From Lycium barbarum (lineage: Eukaryota > Streptophyta > Magnoliopsida > Solanales > Solanaceae), in NCBI RefSeq assembly GCF_019175385.1, contig NC_083338.1:65566884-65630883 (forward strand): a stretch of DNA of 64,000 nucleotides. The letters are read 5' to 3'. Shown one piece after another: positions 45,961-59,538 of the stretch; the stretch's first letter is position 1; every line of letters begins with the position of its first letter. The translations under genes were made by a program, and so were the position numbers. Below the pieces are notes generated by a model that ran no database searches, was not told where the DNA came from, and saw only the letters and a list, made by a program, of their open reading frames with translations.

Positions 45961-48900
45961 TGTTACATCCCGTATTTTTGAACGTCGGGTTAATTGTAAG
46001 TTGAGGTGGGGCCCACACGTCAAGATTTTTTTTTTGGGACATGTGACAAATTATATGAATCACATATGTGAAGTTAAACACAACTCAAGAAGGACCCTTG
46101 AGCCAAATCAAAGTGGAAGTCCTCCAAACGAATATTTTTAAGAAAACGTTTTCGGGTGACCTGACTTTGGGGGGAAAAAACTATATTATAAGTTTGGAAT
46201 TTGGAAAAATACCAAGCAATAGAAGTTGTAGATAATTGAATTAGCTTTCCATCCATAGGTCGTGGGTTCCCAGGTGACGTCGGTACAAGGAGATATGGAC
46301 GTTTTAAGGTCGCAAGGTCAGTGGGCTAGGCCCAACTCGGGACCAACCGAGTTGGCCCAAAAAAATGAAAAGAAAAATTTAGGCCCAAGGTGAGAGGGTG
46401 GCCGGCCATACCTGGTCCAAGCCCACCAAATTGATTAATTTCCATGTGCCAAATTAATATAAGGGGCCATATATGCATAATTTTTTCATTAGAAACTTCA
46501 AGAACCAAGAACAAAACACAAAGAAGAGCAAAAATAAGGCCATTTCGGGTTTGGCCATAGAAAATTCACCCCTCCAAATCTTGCCTCAAAAATTATTTTC
46601 TTGTGGTATTCCTACTAATTCAAGGGTCCTTTACAACTTGGTGTAGTTGTTTTGGAAGAAGGAGCACTTATTTCTTCAAGTTGACAACTTGTTCAAGTGA
46701 AGGAGTTTGTAGAAAAAGGTAAGAATCAAGCGAAGGTTTGTTTATGTTGTGGTATGTGGAAATGAGTAGAAATTATGGAAATAAGGAAGTTTGCAAAGTG
46801 GGTATGTATATATATATGTAGCCATGAGTGTATATGTGTTGTATACATATATGAGTTGAATTTTATGTTGTATTCTAGTTGTGGTTATGGTGAAAATTAT
46901 ATTGGGAATGAAAGTTGAATGAATTTTGGTTGAAGTTGGAATGTAGAAGATTATGTCACTTTAGAATGATTTTGTGATATTATGGAAATGAAGTTGTTAA
47001 GATGTGAATTATGATTATGGTTGATGAAATTGGAAGATGGAAATATTTTATGAATATGTAGGTTGAAGATATGAAGTTTTGGGTGAATTATGTTTTGGTG
47101 GAAAGTTTGTATATTTTGTATATCTTGTGAATATTTCGTAGGAATGATATGAAATATTTCCAAATTATATTGTGATGATCTAGATTAATGATGAATGTGA
47201 AACCATTGAGATTAGTTTGGAAATTAAAGTTGAAATGAAGGTTATGACATTATGTTGGAAAGATAGCTAGTTAAGTTATATTGTGTTTATAGTGATTATT
47301 GTTGTTGTTGATGTTGTTGTTGATTGTTTTGGCCGAGTTAAATTCTCGGGGATGCTATATGTATAGGGGAGATGCTGCCCAAATTTCTGTAGGCAATTAT
47401 GAATAAAGATTGAATACTTAAAGATTGGAAATTGAGAATTGGTAAATGTGACCAATTGCAGATTTTGGGCGAAACGGGAATTGAATTTGGAAAGGCGTAA
47501 AGAGCATACAAGGTATGTAAGGCTATCCCGATTCTTCTTTTGGCATGTCTTAGGGGTACTAGGATCGGATTTGAGCCTCGGAAAGTATTCTGCTCATCGG
47601 AATATGCATTTGAAAATACCCCTTTTTCATTCAATGGAATTGAACCCTATAAGTATGCTTTATTGAAAGAATTGTGCAAACTTCCGCAAATTGTCTAGAA
47701 AATTATGGAATGTCCCCAGAACCTCTGTAGGTGACTTTATAAGCTTAAAATACGTAATTTGAGCCCACCGCTTCGTTTGTCCCGAGGTGGGCCCACTATT
47801 TTCGATTTTACCCTCTTGTGTTTATGACTTGTCTTCGAGCATTTTTCTTAAGAAATATTCTAACTACTCTTTTAACTACTAAATAAAAATTATTTTAATA
47901 TTTCATTAAGCCTTATGAATTGTTTTGAAACTTGGGAACGATCTCAGGACGATTATGCTTCCGTAACCCATTTTGACATTCGGATTTCACTTACTATGAC
48001 TCCGTTCGATTTCATTGATTTGATCTGTCATTCGATATGCTTCATTGAGTCTCTGGAAATATATATGGTATTTTATTGCATTTAGTTTCTCACTACTCCA
48101 TTCGTGGATGCCTCAATGTTTCCCACACTGAGCCCGGGCCAGGATATGTTGTCAAGCGTATTCCACTGCATTGTTCGCCGTGCCTCGATGTGAGGGGGCA
48201 GGTATATATGTACATGGGTTGTGGAGTATGTTGTGCCATGTACACACATTCTGATATGATATGATCTGATATGGCCATCTGATATGATATGTTATGTTAC
48301 GGGGTTATCCCCTATTCTGCTCCTTATGTGTTGTGGCACCAGCGTCGGGGGGGGGGGTGGCCACGTTCTGTTTGCCGAGTCCCTTGGCAGGGGTCGGATA
48401 TGATATGGTATATGTTTCTGTACACACTCCTCATGTTTTGGAAAATATGCATTTGATACTTCGGATGTTACACTCACTCCTCTGTAAGTTCTGTTTCGGT
48501 TATGATCTTGTTCCGTAATGGGACCAGGTACGACATATGTTTTCAGCGAATACTATTTATGCTATATGATCAGCATTTTGCTAATCTGGATATTCAGTTC
48601 ATTTTCTGTATCTTCTGCTTCGATTATGACTTTGTTTACTACGTTCCGTGCTTTACATACTCAGTACATATTTCATACTGACCCCCTTCCTTCGGGGGCT
48701 GCGTGTTCATGCCGCGCAGGTACAGACGACAGGTTTGCTGATCCGCCCGCTTAGGACTTTATTCTGCTATTTTGGAGCGCTCCTTTATCCGGAGCCTATA
48801 TTTTGGTACAGTCTTCTGCTATTGTATATATGTATGCTATTCAGGGGTACGACGGGGCCCTGTCCCGTCTTATGATTCTGTTATGTTCTGTAGAGGTCTG

Positions 48901-49118
48901 TAGACATACTTGTGTGGGTTCTGTATATGTTTTGGGTTACTATGATCTGTGACGGCCTTATCGGCTTCCACGTGCTATATCTGTTCACCTGAAATATCTG
49001 GTAGCGCTAATTGACTTTTATATTGATATATTCCGCAAATATGCTCGTTTGGGTTATTGGGTACGTTTGGGTGTCCAGCACAGACACTAGTCACGGCCTA
49101 TGGGGTTGGGTCGTGACA
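45961..49118 (+). mobile_element. Solo LTR E3 nested in E2, perfect TSD
   Basis: Begins TGTTACATCCCG and ends GGGTCGTGACA, with AGAAG at 45956-45960 and 49119-49123. At 3158 bp it is a different subfamily from E1/E2, but it shares the LTR blocks: the CCCCC/GGGGG hairpin at 48682-48698, CAG/GTA at 48717-48722 and the GACGGG/CCCGTC hairpin near 48846. Removing it restores continuous E2 sequence. Confidence 0.95.
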
Positions 49119-51198
49119 AGAAGTTTCAAGAAAAAGGAAAACAAGAACAACAAACAAAAAGAACAAGAGGGTTCGGGTGGGAGAGAGAAAAAGAAAGAAA
49201 AGAAAGAAAAAATTTTTGGAGCCAATTCTTTGGTTTAAAAGATCATCTCTTCTGAAAGTATTACCAAGTGCAAAGCCCTCTACAAGTTGATATAAGTATT
49301 GTGGCAAGAAAGCAATTTTATCCTCCAAGTGAAGAACTTGAAGAAAGGTGAGGATTTCATGCTTTTGTTATGTTATAAATGGTATATGTATGTTGTAGTA
49401 TGTGTGAAGGAATGAAAAGTATGAAAATTTTGTGTGTTGGAAGTGGTTGTGTTTGGGCCGTCAGCATACTTGTGTTACATGTCCTTGATGATTTGAATTC
49501 ATGTTGTAATTTAGTTGTAGTGTGATGGAAATTGTATTAGAAATGAAAGTGGGATGAATTAATGGAAGTTGGGGGATATTGCATGTTGGTCGTGTGGTGC
49601 CTTGTATGAAAGTGGATGGATTGAATTTATTTAATGCAATACTTGTGTTGTTATGACTTTGTGAAGTAGATGGAAGGATAATGGTTAAGCTAAAATGAAG
49701 AATTTGTTGGTTAAGTTGTTGTCGGAAAGTATGTCGCTTTAGCGTGATTTCATGAAAATTATGATTAATGATAATGAACTTGGGAATATGGGAATGTGTT
49801 TATGAACTTGTATGTTGAAAGTTAGGAAACGATTGGAAAAGTAGTGACTTAATGGGAAGTTTGAATGTTTGTGTATCTTATGTATATCGTGTGAAAATGG
49901 TATGGATGCCTCCGATGTATGTCGTAATGATTTTGATGGATAATGAATATGAAAATAATAAGTTTGGTTTGGAAATGTAAGTTTGAAACGAAAGATGTTT
50001 CGTTATGTCGAAAGATGGCTAGTGATGCCATAGTGTATGTCTTAATGTTTATTGTTGTTTTAATGTCATTTCTGGGTTGTTGTGTTGATGAATTGAGCCG
50101 AGCTAAGTCTCGGGGATGTCGTGTATACAGAGGAAATGCTGCCGAAATTTCGGTAGGCAAGCATGTGTTAAGTTGGAATATTGAAAGTTTGAAACTAACA
50201 AATGGTAAACTTCACCATTTCCAGATTTTGGACGAAATTTGGATTGACGCCAAGCGAGCGTAAGGTGCTACCAAGGTATGTGAAGCATTTCCCTTTGTTC
50301 CTAGGCATGTTCCGGATGTGATAGGCTCGACCGCGAGCCTTAAGTACGACTCCGTCCCCCGGAATTCGAGACGGAAAACCGCTCCAATTCCTTCAATCCA
50401 ATTGAAGCTATTTTCTTACAAATTGCCTTTAAAGTGAATTTTTGTACAAAACTTCCCTAAACGGAGTCGGAACACTTCCAGATGATTATGGATGACCTTA
50501 TAAGGTCTACTATCGGTAATTTACCTATGTCGCCTCGAGTTTATCCGCGGCGGGCCCACGAGGCCCGATACTTTCTGTATGATCTTAATTACTTTAGTTT
50601 TGCCCGATTTTCTCAGAAAACACCTGGACTACTATTCTGATCACGATACGACTGTTTTTATACAAATCTTACAAAATAGTTTTTGACATTTGGAAATCTG
50701 GTTCTGGTTATAATCTGTCGTGCCTCCCCAAGTGACGTGTAGGCACGTACCTTGAAAACTATCCGAATACTTGGTTCGATCGGCCAGTTGGCCAACTTCT
50801 GTTCTGTTGAGTCTATATGACGATCTGTATGTATGTGGTTCCTCATTAATCAGTTCGTGCACGTGCTATGATTCCTTTCACCGGATCCCGGGCCGGTACG
50901 TATATCGTGCGGTGGGCCGCCGAGCCCCATATATGAATTCGGAAGTATGATGTGTCCGGTTTCGGGGTACTGTGTTATATGTCCGTCCCCGGTTACCGAG
51001 GATATATTACGAAGTATGATGAGTCCGAGCTCGGGGTGCTGTGTTATCTGTCCGCCCCCGGGTACCGTGGTTATGTTATGATGAGTGACGCAGATCGGAG
51101 AAGAATTTCTGATATCTGACGTGTTGTGGTGCCAATGGCAGGAGTGGCGACCACGTTCTTGTACCCTATGTGTGATTTTGTCTGTCTGTATGACTTAT

Positions 51199-51480
51199 GA
51201 TTCTGTCTGTCCGTCCGGCTTATCTGTCCGACTAGTTATGATTCTGTATGTCCGTCTGGCTTATCTGTCCGACTGGTTATGATTCTGTATGTCCGTCTGG
51301 CTTATCTGTCCGACTGGTTGTGATTCTGTCTGTCCGTCCGGATTATCTGTCCGACTGGTTGTGATTCTGTCTGTCCGTCCGGATTATCTGCCCGACGGGT
51401 TACGATTCTATCTGTCCGTCTAGATTATCTGACCGACGGGTTTCGATTTCGTATGTCCGTATGGATCCCGATTCTGTATG
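51199..51480 (+). repeat. 41-bp minisatellite in solo LTR E2
   Basis: Units begin with GATTCTG-type sequence at 51199, 51240, 51281, 51322, 51363, 51404 and 51445, an exact 41-bp period, then decay. Each unit holds TGTCCG and TTATCTG. E1 lacks this array at the matching place. Confidence 0.95.
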
Positions 51481-52126
51481 TCCGCATGGACTCTGATTCT
51501 GTCTGTCTGGACCACGATTCTGTCCGTCTGTCGGGACTATGTCTCTGTCTGTCCGGCCTATGAGCCTGTCTATTATATCTCCGTTCTTCCGGTCCAGATC
51601 ATGATTATGTTTGATATATTTCTGCTTTACATACTCGGTACATTTTTGTACTGACCCCCGTTTCCTCGGGGGCTGCGTTACATGCCTGCAGGTACAGGCG
51701 CACTCGGTGACACGCCGCCAGCGCAGGGTTCTGATTCAGCTATTTTGAAGAGCTCCTTTGATCCGGAGCGTACACTTTTGGTATATATCTTCTGTTTTCC
51801 GTATGTTCCGTATGTATGGAAATTCTGGGTACGGCGGGGCCCTGTCCCGTCATATGATTCTGTATGTCTGTAGAGGCCTATAGATAGATGTGTGGGTTAC
51901 GGGTTTTGTCTGTATGTTAGCCTTATCGGCTTATCTGTAAATGTCTGCATGTTCAGGTATATACATATATATGTTTGCGCGTGTGCCGTATCTGTATCGA
52001 CCTACTTCTGTAACATCTGTTTTAAAAAAAAAAATCTGTATGATACGAAATTCGGTCAGGTAGGTATGTACGGGTACCCAGTTAGGGTACCAGTCGCGGC
52101 CCACAGGGTTGGGTCGTGACACAAGG

Positions 52127-52610
52127 GTTGGAATATATGGGGGTACATAGATCTCATCTTCTCTTCCGCTTCCCATGTCATTTCTTCCCGATTGTTGTTC
52201 CGCCATAGAACTTTGACTGATGCTACCTCTTTATTCCGAAGCCTTCGTACTTGCCTATCTAGAATAGCAACAAGCACTTATTCGTATGTTAGCTTCTCTG
52301 TCACTTGCACATCCTCTACCGGGACAATCCTTGTGGGATCTCCAATAAACTTGCGGAGCATCGAAACATGGAATACCGGATGGACTGATTCGAGTTCTGA
52401 AGGCAAGTCCAATTCGTAGGCTACACGACCCACCTTACGGATGACCCTATAAGGTCCAATATATCTTGGGCATAACTTCCTCCTTTTACCAAACCTCATT
52501 ACCCCTTTCATTGGCGATACCTTCAGAAACACCCAATAACCAACTTGGAATTCCAGGTCTCGTCGGCGATTGTCTGCATAGGACTTTTAGCGACTTTGGG
52601 CTGTCAATAA
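52127..52610 (-). pseudogene. Integrase C-terminal region and tail, element C
   Basis: Encodes FLKVSPMKGVMRFGKRRKLC, GPYRVIRKVGRVAYELDLPS, VFHVSMLRKFIGDP and the chromodomain-like VLWRNNNREEMTWEAEEKMR. A TAA near 52278 splits the tail, and a TAA near 52588 separates it from the core. The E2 insertion ends the frame just after YPHIFQP. Confidence 0.85.
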
Positions 52611-53238
52611 TCAATCTCGGATCACCTTGACTTTTTCGACTGCTTGTTGAATCAAGTCGGGGCCTATTAATTGGGTCTCTCCTGTTTCAAACCATCCAAC
52701 TGGAGATCTACATTTCCTTCCATACAAAGCTTCATAGGGAGCCATTTGAATACCGGAATAATAGCTATTGTTGTATGTGAATTCAATAAGGGGTAAATGC
52801 TTATCCCAACTACCCCCAAAATCTAGTACATACGCTCGTAGCATATCCTCCAAGGTCTGAATAGTACGCTCGGCTTGTCCGTCGGTTTGTGGATGAAATG
52901 CCGTGCTGAACTTGAATTGGGTACCCAGACCTTCTTGAAAAGATTTCCAAAACTTGGCTATAAACTGTGCCCCTCTGTCTGTAATAATGGCTAATGGAAT
53001 TCCATGGAGCCGCACAATTTCTTTCAAATACAACTTAGCATAATCTTTCGCTGAATACATCGTTCTAACTGGGAGGAAATGAGCTGCTTTTGTGAGTCTG
53101 TTCACGATCACCCATATAGAATCATATTTGCCTCGGGAGCTAGGTAATCCTAAATGAAATCCATATTAATTTCTTCCCATTTCCATGTAGGAATCTCCAT
53201 TTCTTGCAACAAGCCTCTTGGTTTTTGATGTTCGGCCT
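52611..53238 (-). pseudogene. Integrase core of element C
   Basis: The core has IVNRLTKAAHFLP, Asp in IITDRGAQFIAKF and Glu in [13 protein letters not shown], then [20 protein letters not shown]. Small deletions near 53153 and 53251 shift the frame and destroy the region with the first catalytic Asp and the zinc-ligand Cys pair. Confidence 0.87.
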
Positions 53239-53979
53239 TTACTTGTTGACAATTCGCTGAGCTACAAATTCTGCTATGTCCTTCTTCATGCCATTCCACC
53301 AATATATCATCTTTAGATCATGATACATCTTCATTGCTCCTGGGTGAATAGAATACCGAGAATAGTGAGATTCCTCTAGAATTCGTCGGCGTAATTCCGC
53401 CACATCCAGTACACATAGTCTGCCCTGGTATCTAAGGACTCCATCTTCGGAAACTTCAAATGGAGACTTTTCCTTCTCATGAGATAAGTCTCGGTAATGG
53501 CTTAACTGGGAATCTTCATATTGCCGCTCCTTTACCTCTATATTCAAGGATGAAGCTGCGGGGTTATTAATGCTGATGCCTGCATTACCCGAATCAATCG
53601 TACGTACTCCGAGATTTGCTAATTGATAGAGCTCACGAACAATTTCTTTCTTTCCTGAAGGAACTTCACTTAAACTGCCCATTGATCGACGGCTGAGTGC
53701 GTCGGCTACCATATTCGCCTTCCCGGGGTGATATAAAATGTTAACATCATAATCTTTTAATAATTCTAACCACCGCCTCTGCCACAGGTTTAACTCCTTT
53801 TGCTTAAAAATATGTTGGAGACTTTTGTGATCTGTATAAATATCGATGTGCACACCATACAAATAATGTCTCCATATCTTCAACGCATGAATAACCGCGG
53901 CCAATTCGAGATCATGAGTTGGATAATTCTGTTCATGTTTCCACAACTGTCTCGAAGCGTATGCAATAATTCTCCCATG
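53239..53979 (-). pseudogene. RNase H and connection region of element C
   Basis: Open for 235 residues: [56 protein letters not shown], then the linker and the first half of the integrase zinc finger ([20 protein letters not shown]). A TAG near 53979 replaces Gln and separates it from RT. Confidence 0.88.
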
Positions 53980-55074
53980 CTACATCAGTACACATCCTAG
54001 TCCCACACCGGAAGCATCACAATACACAATATAGCCATCTGGCCCTTCTGGAAGTGTTAACACTGGAGCTGAGGTCAATCTGTCTTTCCACTCTTGAAAA
54101 CTACGCTCACACGCGTCGTTCCATTGAAATTTAGAGGACTTTTGAGTTAGCTTTGTCAATGGGGCTGAAATAGAAGAAAAGCCCTCTACGAATATTTTGT
54201 AATAGCTTGCCAAACCCAGAAAACTACGAACTTCCATGGGCGTTGTAGGCCTTGGCCAAGTCTTCACAGCTTCAATTTTCTGAGTGTCGACTCGGATGCC
54301 ATCATCTGAAATAATATGACCCAAAAATGTTACAGAATTTAGCCAAAACTCGAACTTTGAAAATTTTGCATACAATTCTCGGGCTCGAAGAATGCCGAGA
54401 ACAGTTCTCAAATGATCTGCATGCTCTGATTCTGTGCGAGAATATACTAGAATATCATCGATAAACACTATCACGAAGATATCCAAAAATGGCCTGAATA
54501 CATTATTCATTAAATTCATGAACACTGCCGGGGCATTTGTCAATCCGAACGACATTACTCGGAACTCATAGTGACCATATCTTGTCCTGAAGGCAGTCTT
54601 GGGAATATCTGCTTCTCTAACCCTCACTTGATGGTAACCGGATCGCAAATATATTTTAGAAAACCATTTGGCACCTTGCAATTGATCGAACAAATCATCG
54701 ATCCTTGGAAGAGGATATCTGTTCTTTATCATCACTTTGTTCAATTGCCTATAATCGATGCACATTCGTAGAGATCCGTCTTTCTTTTTCACAAACAAGA
54801 CCGGTGCTCCCCACGGTGATGAACTGGGCCTTATAAACCCCTTTTCAAGCAAATCTTTCAACTGTGCCTTTAGCTCTTTCAATTCTGCCGGAGCCATTCG
54901 GTACGGAGGGATAGAAATAAGCTTGGTGTCCGATAATACATCGATAGCGAAACCAATTTCCCTTTCGGAAGGAAGACCTGGTAGTTCCTCTGGAAATACA
55001 TCTGGGAATTCCTTCACTACCGGAACAGATTGGAAAGCTGGTGGCCTTACCTCGGTGTCGTGAACTCAAACTAG
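53980..55074 (-). pseudogene. Reverse transcriptase of element C
   Basis: The 345-residue open frame covers all RT motifs: [75 protein letters not shown], the catalytic [14 protein letters not shown] and the thumb [14 protein letters not shown], plus the first RNase H Asp in [10 protein letters not shown]. One substitution (KIYLRSG for KIDLRSG) removes the conserved Asp of motif A, so the enzyme is likely dead although the frame is open. Confidence 0.9.
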
Positions 55075-55680
55075 ATGGTAAATGTAGCCCTTGGCTATCA
55101 TCTTCTTTGCCTTAAGGTAGGAAATAAACCTACCTTTCGGAGAAGCTATATTACCCTTCCATTTAAGCACGGGCTCTCCCGGGAATTAGAATCGAACTAC
55201 TTTCGTCCGGCAACAAACATTAGCATAGCACGACGCCAACCAATCCATACCCATAATTACGTCGAAATCTACTACCTCCAGCTCAATCAAGTCAGCTTTT
55301 GTCTCGTGATCACATATCACAACTGCACAATTTTTGTACATTTGTCTTGCTATAACAGGATCACCAACCGGAGTGAATACCTCGAAAGGTTTAATTGGCT
55401 CAGGTTTCACCCCAATGCAACCAGCAACATACGGAGTAATATATGAGAAAGTAGAACCCGTATCGATCAGAGCATATACGTCATGGGAAAATATAATCAA
55501 TGTACCTGTGACAACATCTGGGGAGGACTCAAGATCCTGTCGCCTAGCTAAAGCATATACGTGGGGCTGGACAGCTCCTGAAGTAGATGCTCCCCCTCTG
55601 CCTCTACCTCTACCGGCTGATGTCTGGGGAATCTGTGTTGTCAGGCGTACTGAAGAAGACCAGCTGCTCACCCTGTAGGC
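55075..55680 (-). pseudogene. Protease of element C
   Basis: Active-site segment ALIDTGSTFSYITPYVAGC with the classical Asp-Thr-Gly, and [17 protein letters not shown] as the second block. Stops near 55067 and 55188 and a frameshift at about 55671 isolate it from RT and gag. Confidence 0.87.
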
Positions 55681-56858
55681 TGAGTCCTAGCTCTACCTCT
55701 CGCTGACGGACAGTCTCTCATCATATGACCAACTTGCCAGCAGGCATAACATGCATCCGAACCTTGACGACACTGTCCGGAATGCAACCTACCGCACTGG
55801 CTGCACCGCGGTACTGGAGGTCTCCGCTGACTAAAATCTCCTCTAAGCTGAGAATCTGAGGCCCCCGAACTCTGGTCCTTCCCTGACTGAAAAGAACGAT
55901 CAAACCTCCTGTCTGAGAATCTGGGAGGCGCACTGGTCGCTGACTGACCTGAGTGTCTAGAATACATCTGTCTCGGTCCCCCTCTATATTCGCTGCTCGC
56001 TCCCATAGATCTAGCCCTCTTACCTTGTCTTCGATCATTATCGCGATCACTTCTTCGCGGTTGTTGCCGTTCCTCAAGATTCTGAGCATGGGCCTGTATT
56101 CAGGAAATATCCATCCCATCTTGCAAAGAGGCCGTCAAACAATCTCTAAATAAATGTGGCCCCAAACCACTCACAAATCTATAGACCTGGTCTCCCATGT
56201 CGGCCACCATAGTTGGAGCATATCTAGCCAAAGAATTGAATTTCATACTATACTCTCGGGCACTCATGCTTCCTTGCTTTAGATTCAAGAACCTGTCCGC
56301 TCTAGCTCGGCGAACTTCGGGTGGCAAATAGTAGCGAATAAAGGCATCCACGAACTCTTGCCATACCGGAGGAGGCACATTCTATCATCTTGATGCCATC
56401 CAATTGTTGTACCATAATACCGCCACATCGCGGAGTCTATAAGAGGCCAACTCCATGGATTCGGTCTCGGAAGCATGAATAATCTTTAAGGTCCTCAATA
56501 TTTCATCAATGAAATTTTGTGGACCTTCATCCGGCTTTGACCCAAAGAATTCCGGAGGATTTAAGGTCATAAAATCACGGGCTCTCGTACTAGCTGAACG
56601 ATCACTCGGGCCCGCATTCTGTCGTTGTGCCTGAGCGGCAACCAATTGTGTCAATAAATGTATGGCCTCAGTCACTTGTTGGCCCGAAGCACCCGGTGGA
56701 GGGATCGGAGCCGAGGCTCCTCCTTGCTCTTCTGCATCGGGCGAGGCCTCATTTTGTGATTCACCTTCCCCTACATTCATCGGAAGCTCTCGTTCTGCCC
56801 GTCTTTTTGTCGTAGCTTTGCCCTTCTGGGCGGCTGTAGCTTTTCCCTTTGGCGGAAT
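55681..56858 (-). pseudogene. gag of element C
   Basis: Three open pieces (56780-56385, 56378-56100, 56006-55668) cover the gag: ASTRARDFMTLNPPEFFGSK, VWQEFVDAFIRYYLPPEVRR, FVSGLGPHLFRDCLTASLQD, CSQCGRLHSGQC and a knuckle CYACWQVGHMMRDC. The knuckle keeps its ligands but has Trp for the usual Gly. A deletion/stop near 56385 and a TGA near 56103 break it. The start position codon is ATT (56858-56856), as in A. Confidence 0.88.
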
Positions 56859-57063
56859 TTTTTGAAATCACAGCACACTATTAGGGAGGATAAAATCTTA
56901 CGCATGGCTCTACCGCACGATTTCCTAAGAAGAAGAATGGTCATTTTCCTAAATGCCCTGTAGCCCCTTGTTTATTGATGTGGCGTGCTACACACCATAA
57001 ACAAGACTCTACTAGACACGGCTCGTAGACACTTCCTAGGACGAACTGCTCTGATACCACTTT
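56859..57063 (-). other. Leader and primer binding site of element C
   Basis: TGGTATCAGAGC on minus at 57059-57048. The acceptor-like site before gag reads TTTCAA here, so the AG found in A, B and D is lost. The CCTCCCTAATAGTG upstream is as in B. Confidence 0.85.
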
Positions 57064-59533
57064 TGTCACGACCCAGCTAAGGGCCGTGACGGGTACCCGG
57101 GGCTAGCCACCGAGCACCACTCGCTCTACTACTAATTTTACTCATTTAGTGCTCTTTTACCAATTTTATACATGGATTTGAGGAAAATCATATTTTGTAT
57201 AGAAACATAAATGCTTTATATACAATTGCCTCTCGGCCATCAAAATAATATATATACATATAACACCATCTTGTGAGACCATCTAACCCACTCTGCGTAT
57301 CTACGAGCCTCTACTGACTTACTATACATATAGACGGAACAAGACTCCGTCGTGCCCAAAATGTACATATATACCAAAAGAGGGATCATAAGCACCTCCG
57401 AACAATGGAGTGCTCTCAATCGGCTGATAGCTACTAAGAATCCGAATCAAGATCACCTCCCTGTCTACCTGTGGGCATGAACACAGCGTCCAAAGAAAAA
57501 CGGACGTCAGTACGAATATTGTACTGAGTATGAGAGGCATAAACAATAAAGAAAGATAACAATAATATAATGAGAACGTCAATATGAACATCAAGATCTG
57601 AATGACAATCATAAGAGAAGTGATGCATGCTGTCTTACTCATACTCATCATAATATCATATATGCATAACATGTAAGCTGCCCGTCCATATCGGAACGGT
57701 GTGATAATCAATAACATTAGCCCGCGTCCAGGCCTCCCGCATCCAGGGTACCATCTCATGCCACCCACTAGTGGTGTCTGCCCATGCCAAAAGGGTCATG
57801 GTGTATCCGTATAGCTGCCCGCCTTAGCGGTGACTGCCCGGCCAACTAGGTACGGTGTAATATGCTCATGACATGCTCATCATAAAATACTTGTAATCAT
57901 ATGCTTATCATAGTATGCTTATCATAATACATGCATAAGGCTCAAGATCAACTATACTCTACCGGGGTGACGTAAGGTCGTGATCCCCCGATTTCATTAT
58001 GGAGCAATTATTGACAATCTGCCTCACCTTGAAGGAATTAGTGCATAAGGTGAGTGTAAGCAATAAATGACATATTTATCAATGTGGCGTCATCATATCA
58101 TATCTCTTATCTTATATAGACATGTAGGGGTATAGGCTTTTAGCTTCTCGGAATACATGAACTCATGAAGAGGAAAAGAACTGCTACTATAGGATTCATG
58201 CCATTAGAAAAAGGGGACTAGCCTCACATACCTTTGACGTTTATCTAGCTATTCGTTCGCTTGCTTCTCTTTTAATGACACGTCGCTACCTTCACGAGAG
58301 AATTCGTATTGGCGTTAGTTAGACGACTTAAGGAAACACGTCACTACTTCTAGCGAAAATTGGGCAGCACTTCCTTTATTTATACTACTTTTCCCATAGT
58401 CTATATCAATTCCCAATGCTCACATCAACATCCACAATATTACAATCAACAACCATCGTTTATATACATTCACCACATTCCACCATTTTCCTCCAATTTT
58501 CCCACATTTATCCGTATAACTCATTATTTTGTTTTCGCACATTTAATACTTGTTTCATGATATAATCATCATTTATAACTTATTCATAGTCACAACACTT
58601 CAACATTCATGATTCAATTCCACTATCATTCAACTATGGCACTATTCACTCAGTAATGGTCCATGTTCTATGTCTTGCTACAATTCAAGCGTCTTAGTCT
58701 TTCAATGACTTAAACATCATGATAAATTCATGAAAAATACCTTAGATGATATTTGAACAAGTCTTGAGTTGAAATACTTCACCTAGACAAAACCCTAGTT
58801 CCACCTTCTATGGAATTTCTTGACTTAAATGATCCTTTGATGTGTTCTTACACTAGGTTTTTGTGGATGGATGAAGTTGATCCTAAATTTTCATTTGAAT
58901 TCTTGTTTTGGAAGAGTGTGGAATGTTATAGAGAGAGATTGGGTCGTGGAGTGAGAATGGGAAATAAATAAAATGAACTTGGATCATATTTTTATAAAAT
59001 GCAAATCTGTCCCGATGCCATTTTACGGTCCATATAAATTTATATGGTCCGTATAATTGACCGTAAAACTGATCTAGTTGTCACTCTTCTCTGTGTCAAC
59101 TTGACGGTCCATTTTACGGGCCATAAAACCATTATACGGTCCGTATAATCTACCGTAAAACTCACCCTTCAGCAATCTCTTCTGTGACACTTTTGCGGTT
59201 CATTATACGGCTGTAAAATCATTATACGGTCCGTATAATCGACCGTAAAACTCACCCTTCAGCAATCTCTTTTGTGACTCTTCTGCGTTTCATTATACGG
59301 CCGTAAAACCATTATACGGTCCGTATAATTGACCGTATAATCCACCAGTTCACTGAATCTAATTTCCTTCACTTCGTTTCATCTCCGATCCTTGTGGAAT
59401 CTTCTTAACAATTGTTCAACACTTCGATATCAATCTACGGGACGTTATCACTCATCTCCAAAACACAGCATACATTATGTCCTTTGTTAGCCTCTTCACT
59501 GTACACTAACGGAAAAATTTCCGAGGTGTAACA
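57064..59533 (-). mobile_element. Right (5') LTR of element C
   Basis: TGTCACGACC start, GTGTAACA end, 2470 bp. CAG/GTA at 57471-57466. Three 90-bp palindrome units at 59128, 59218 and 59308 match the left LTR. Short AT run only. Confidence 0.93.
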
Positions 59534-59538
59534 CTTAC

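Larger units (their letters stand above)
45653..52121 (+). mobile_element. Solo LTR E2 with perfect TSD, contains E3
   Basis: Begins TGTTACATCTGACATTT as E1 does and ends GGGTCGTGACA, flanked by CAAGG at 45648-45652 and 52122-52126. Without E3 its length is about 3.3 kb, longer than E1 partly because of a 41-bp repeat array. It has no internal coding region. It sits at the very end of C's pol, splitting off the last codons. Confidence 0.95.

Noticed and set aside
49943..50263. 106-residue open frame in E2
   Set aside because: Lies inside a solo LTR and has no recognisable domain; matching region of E1 has no equivalent frame that I can see.
51199..51480. Regularly spaced repeats resembling a CRISPR array
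   Set aside because: Units are contiguous 41-bp tandem repeats without unique spacers, inside a plant LTR.
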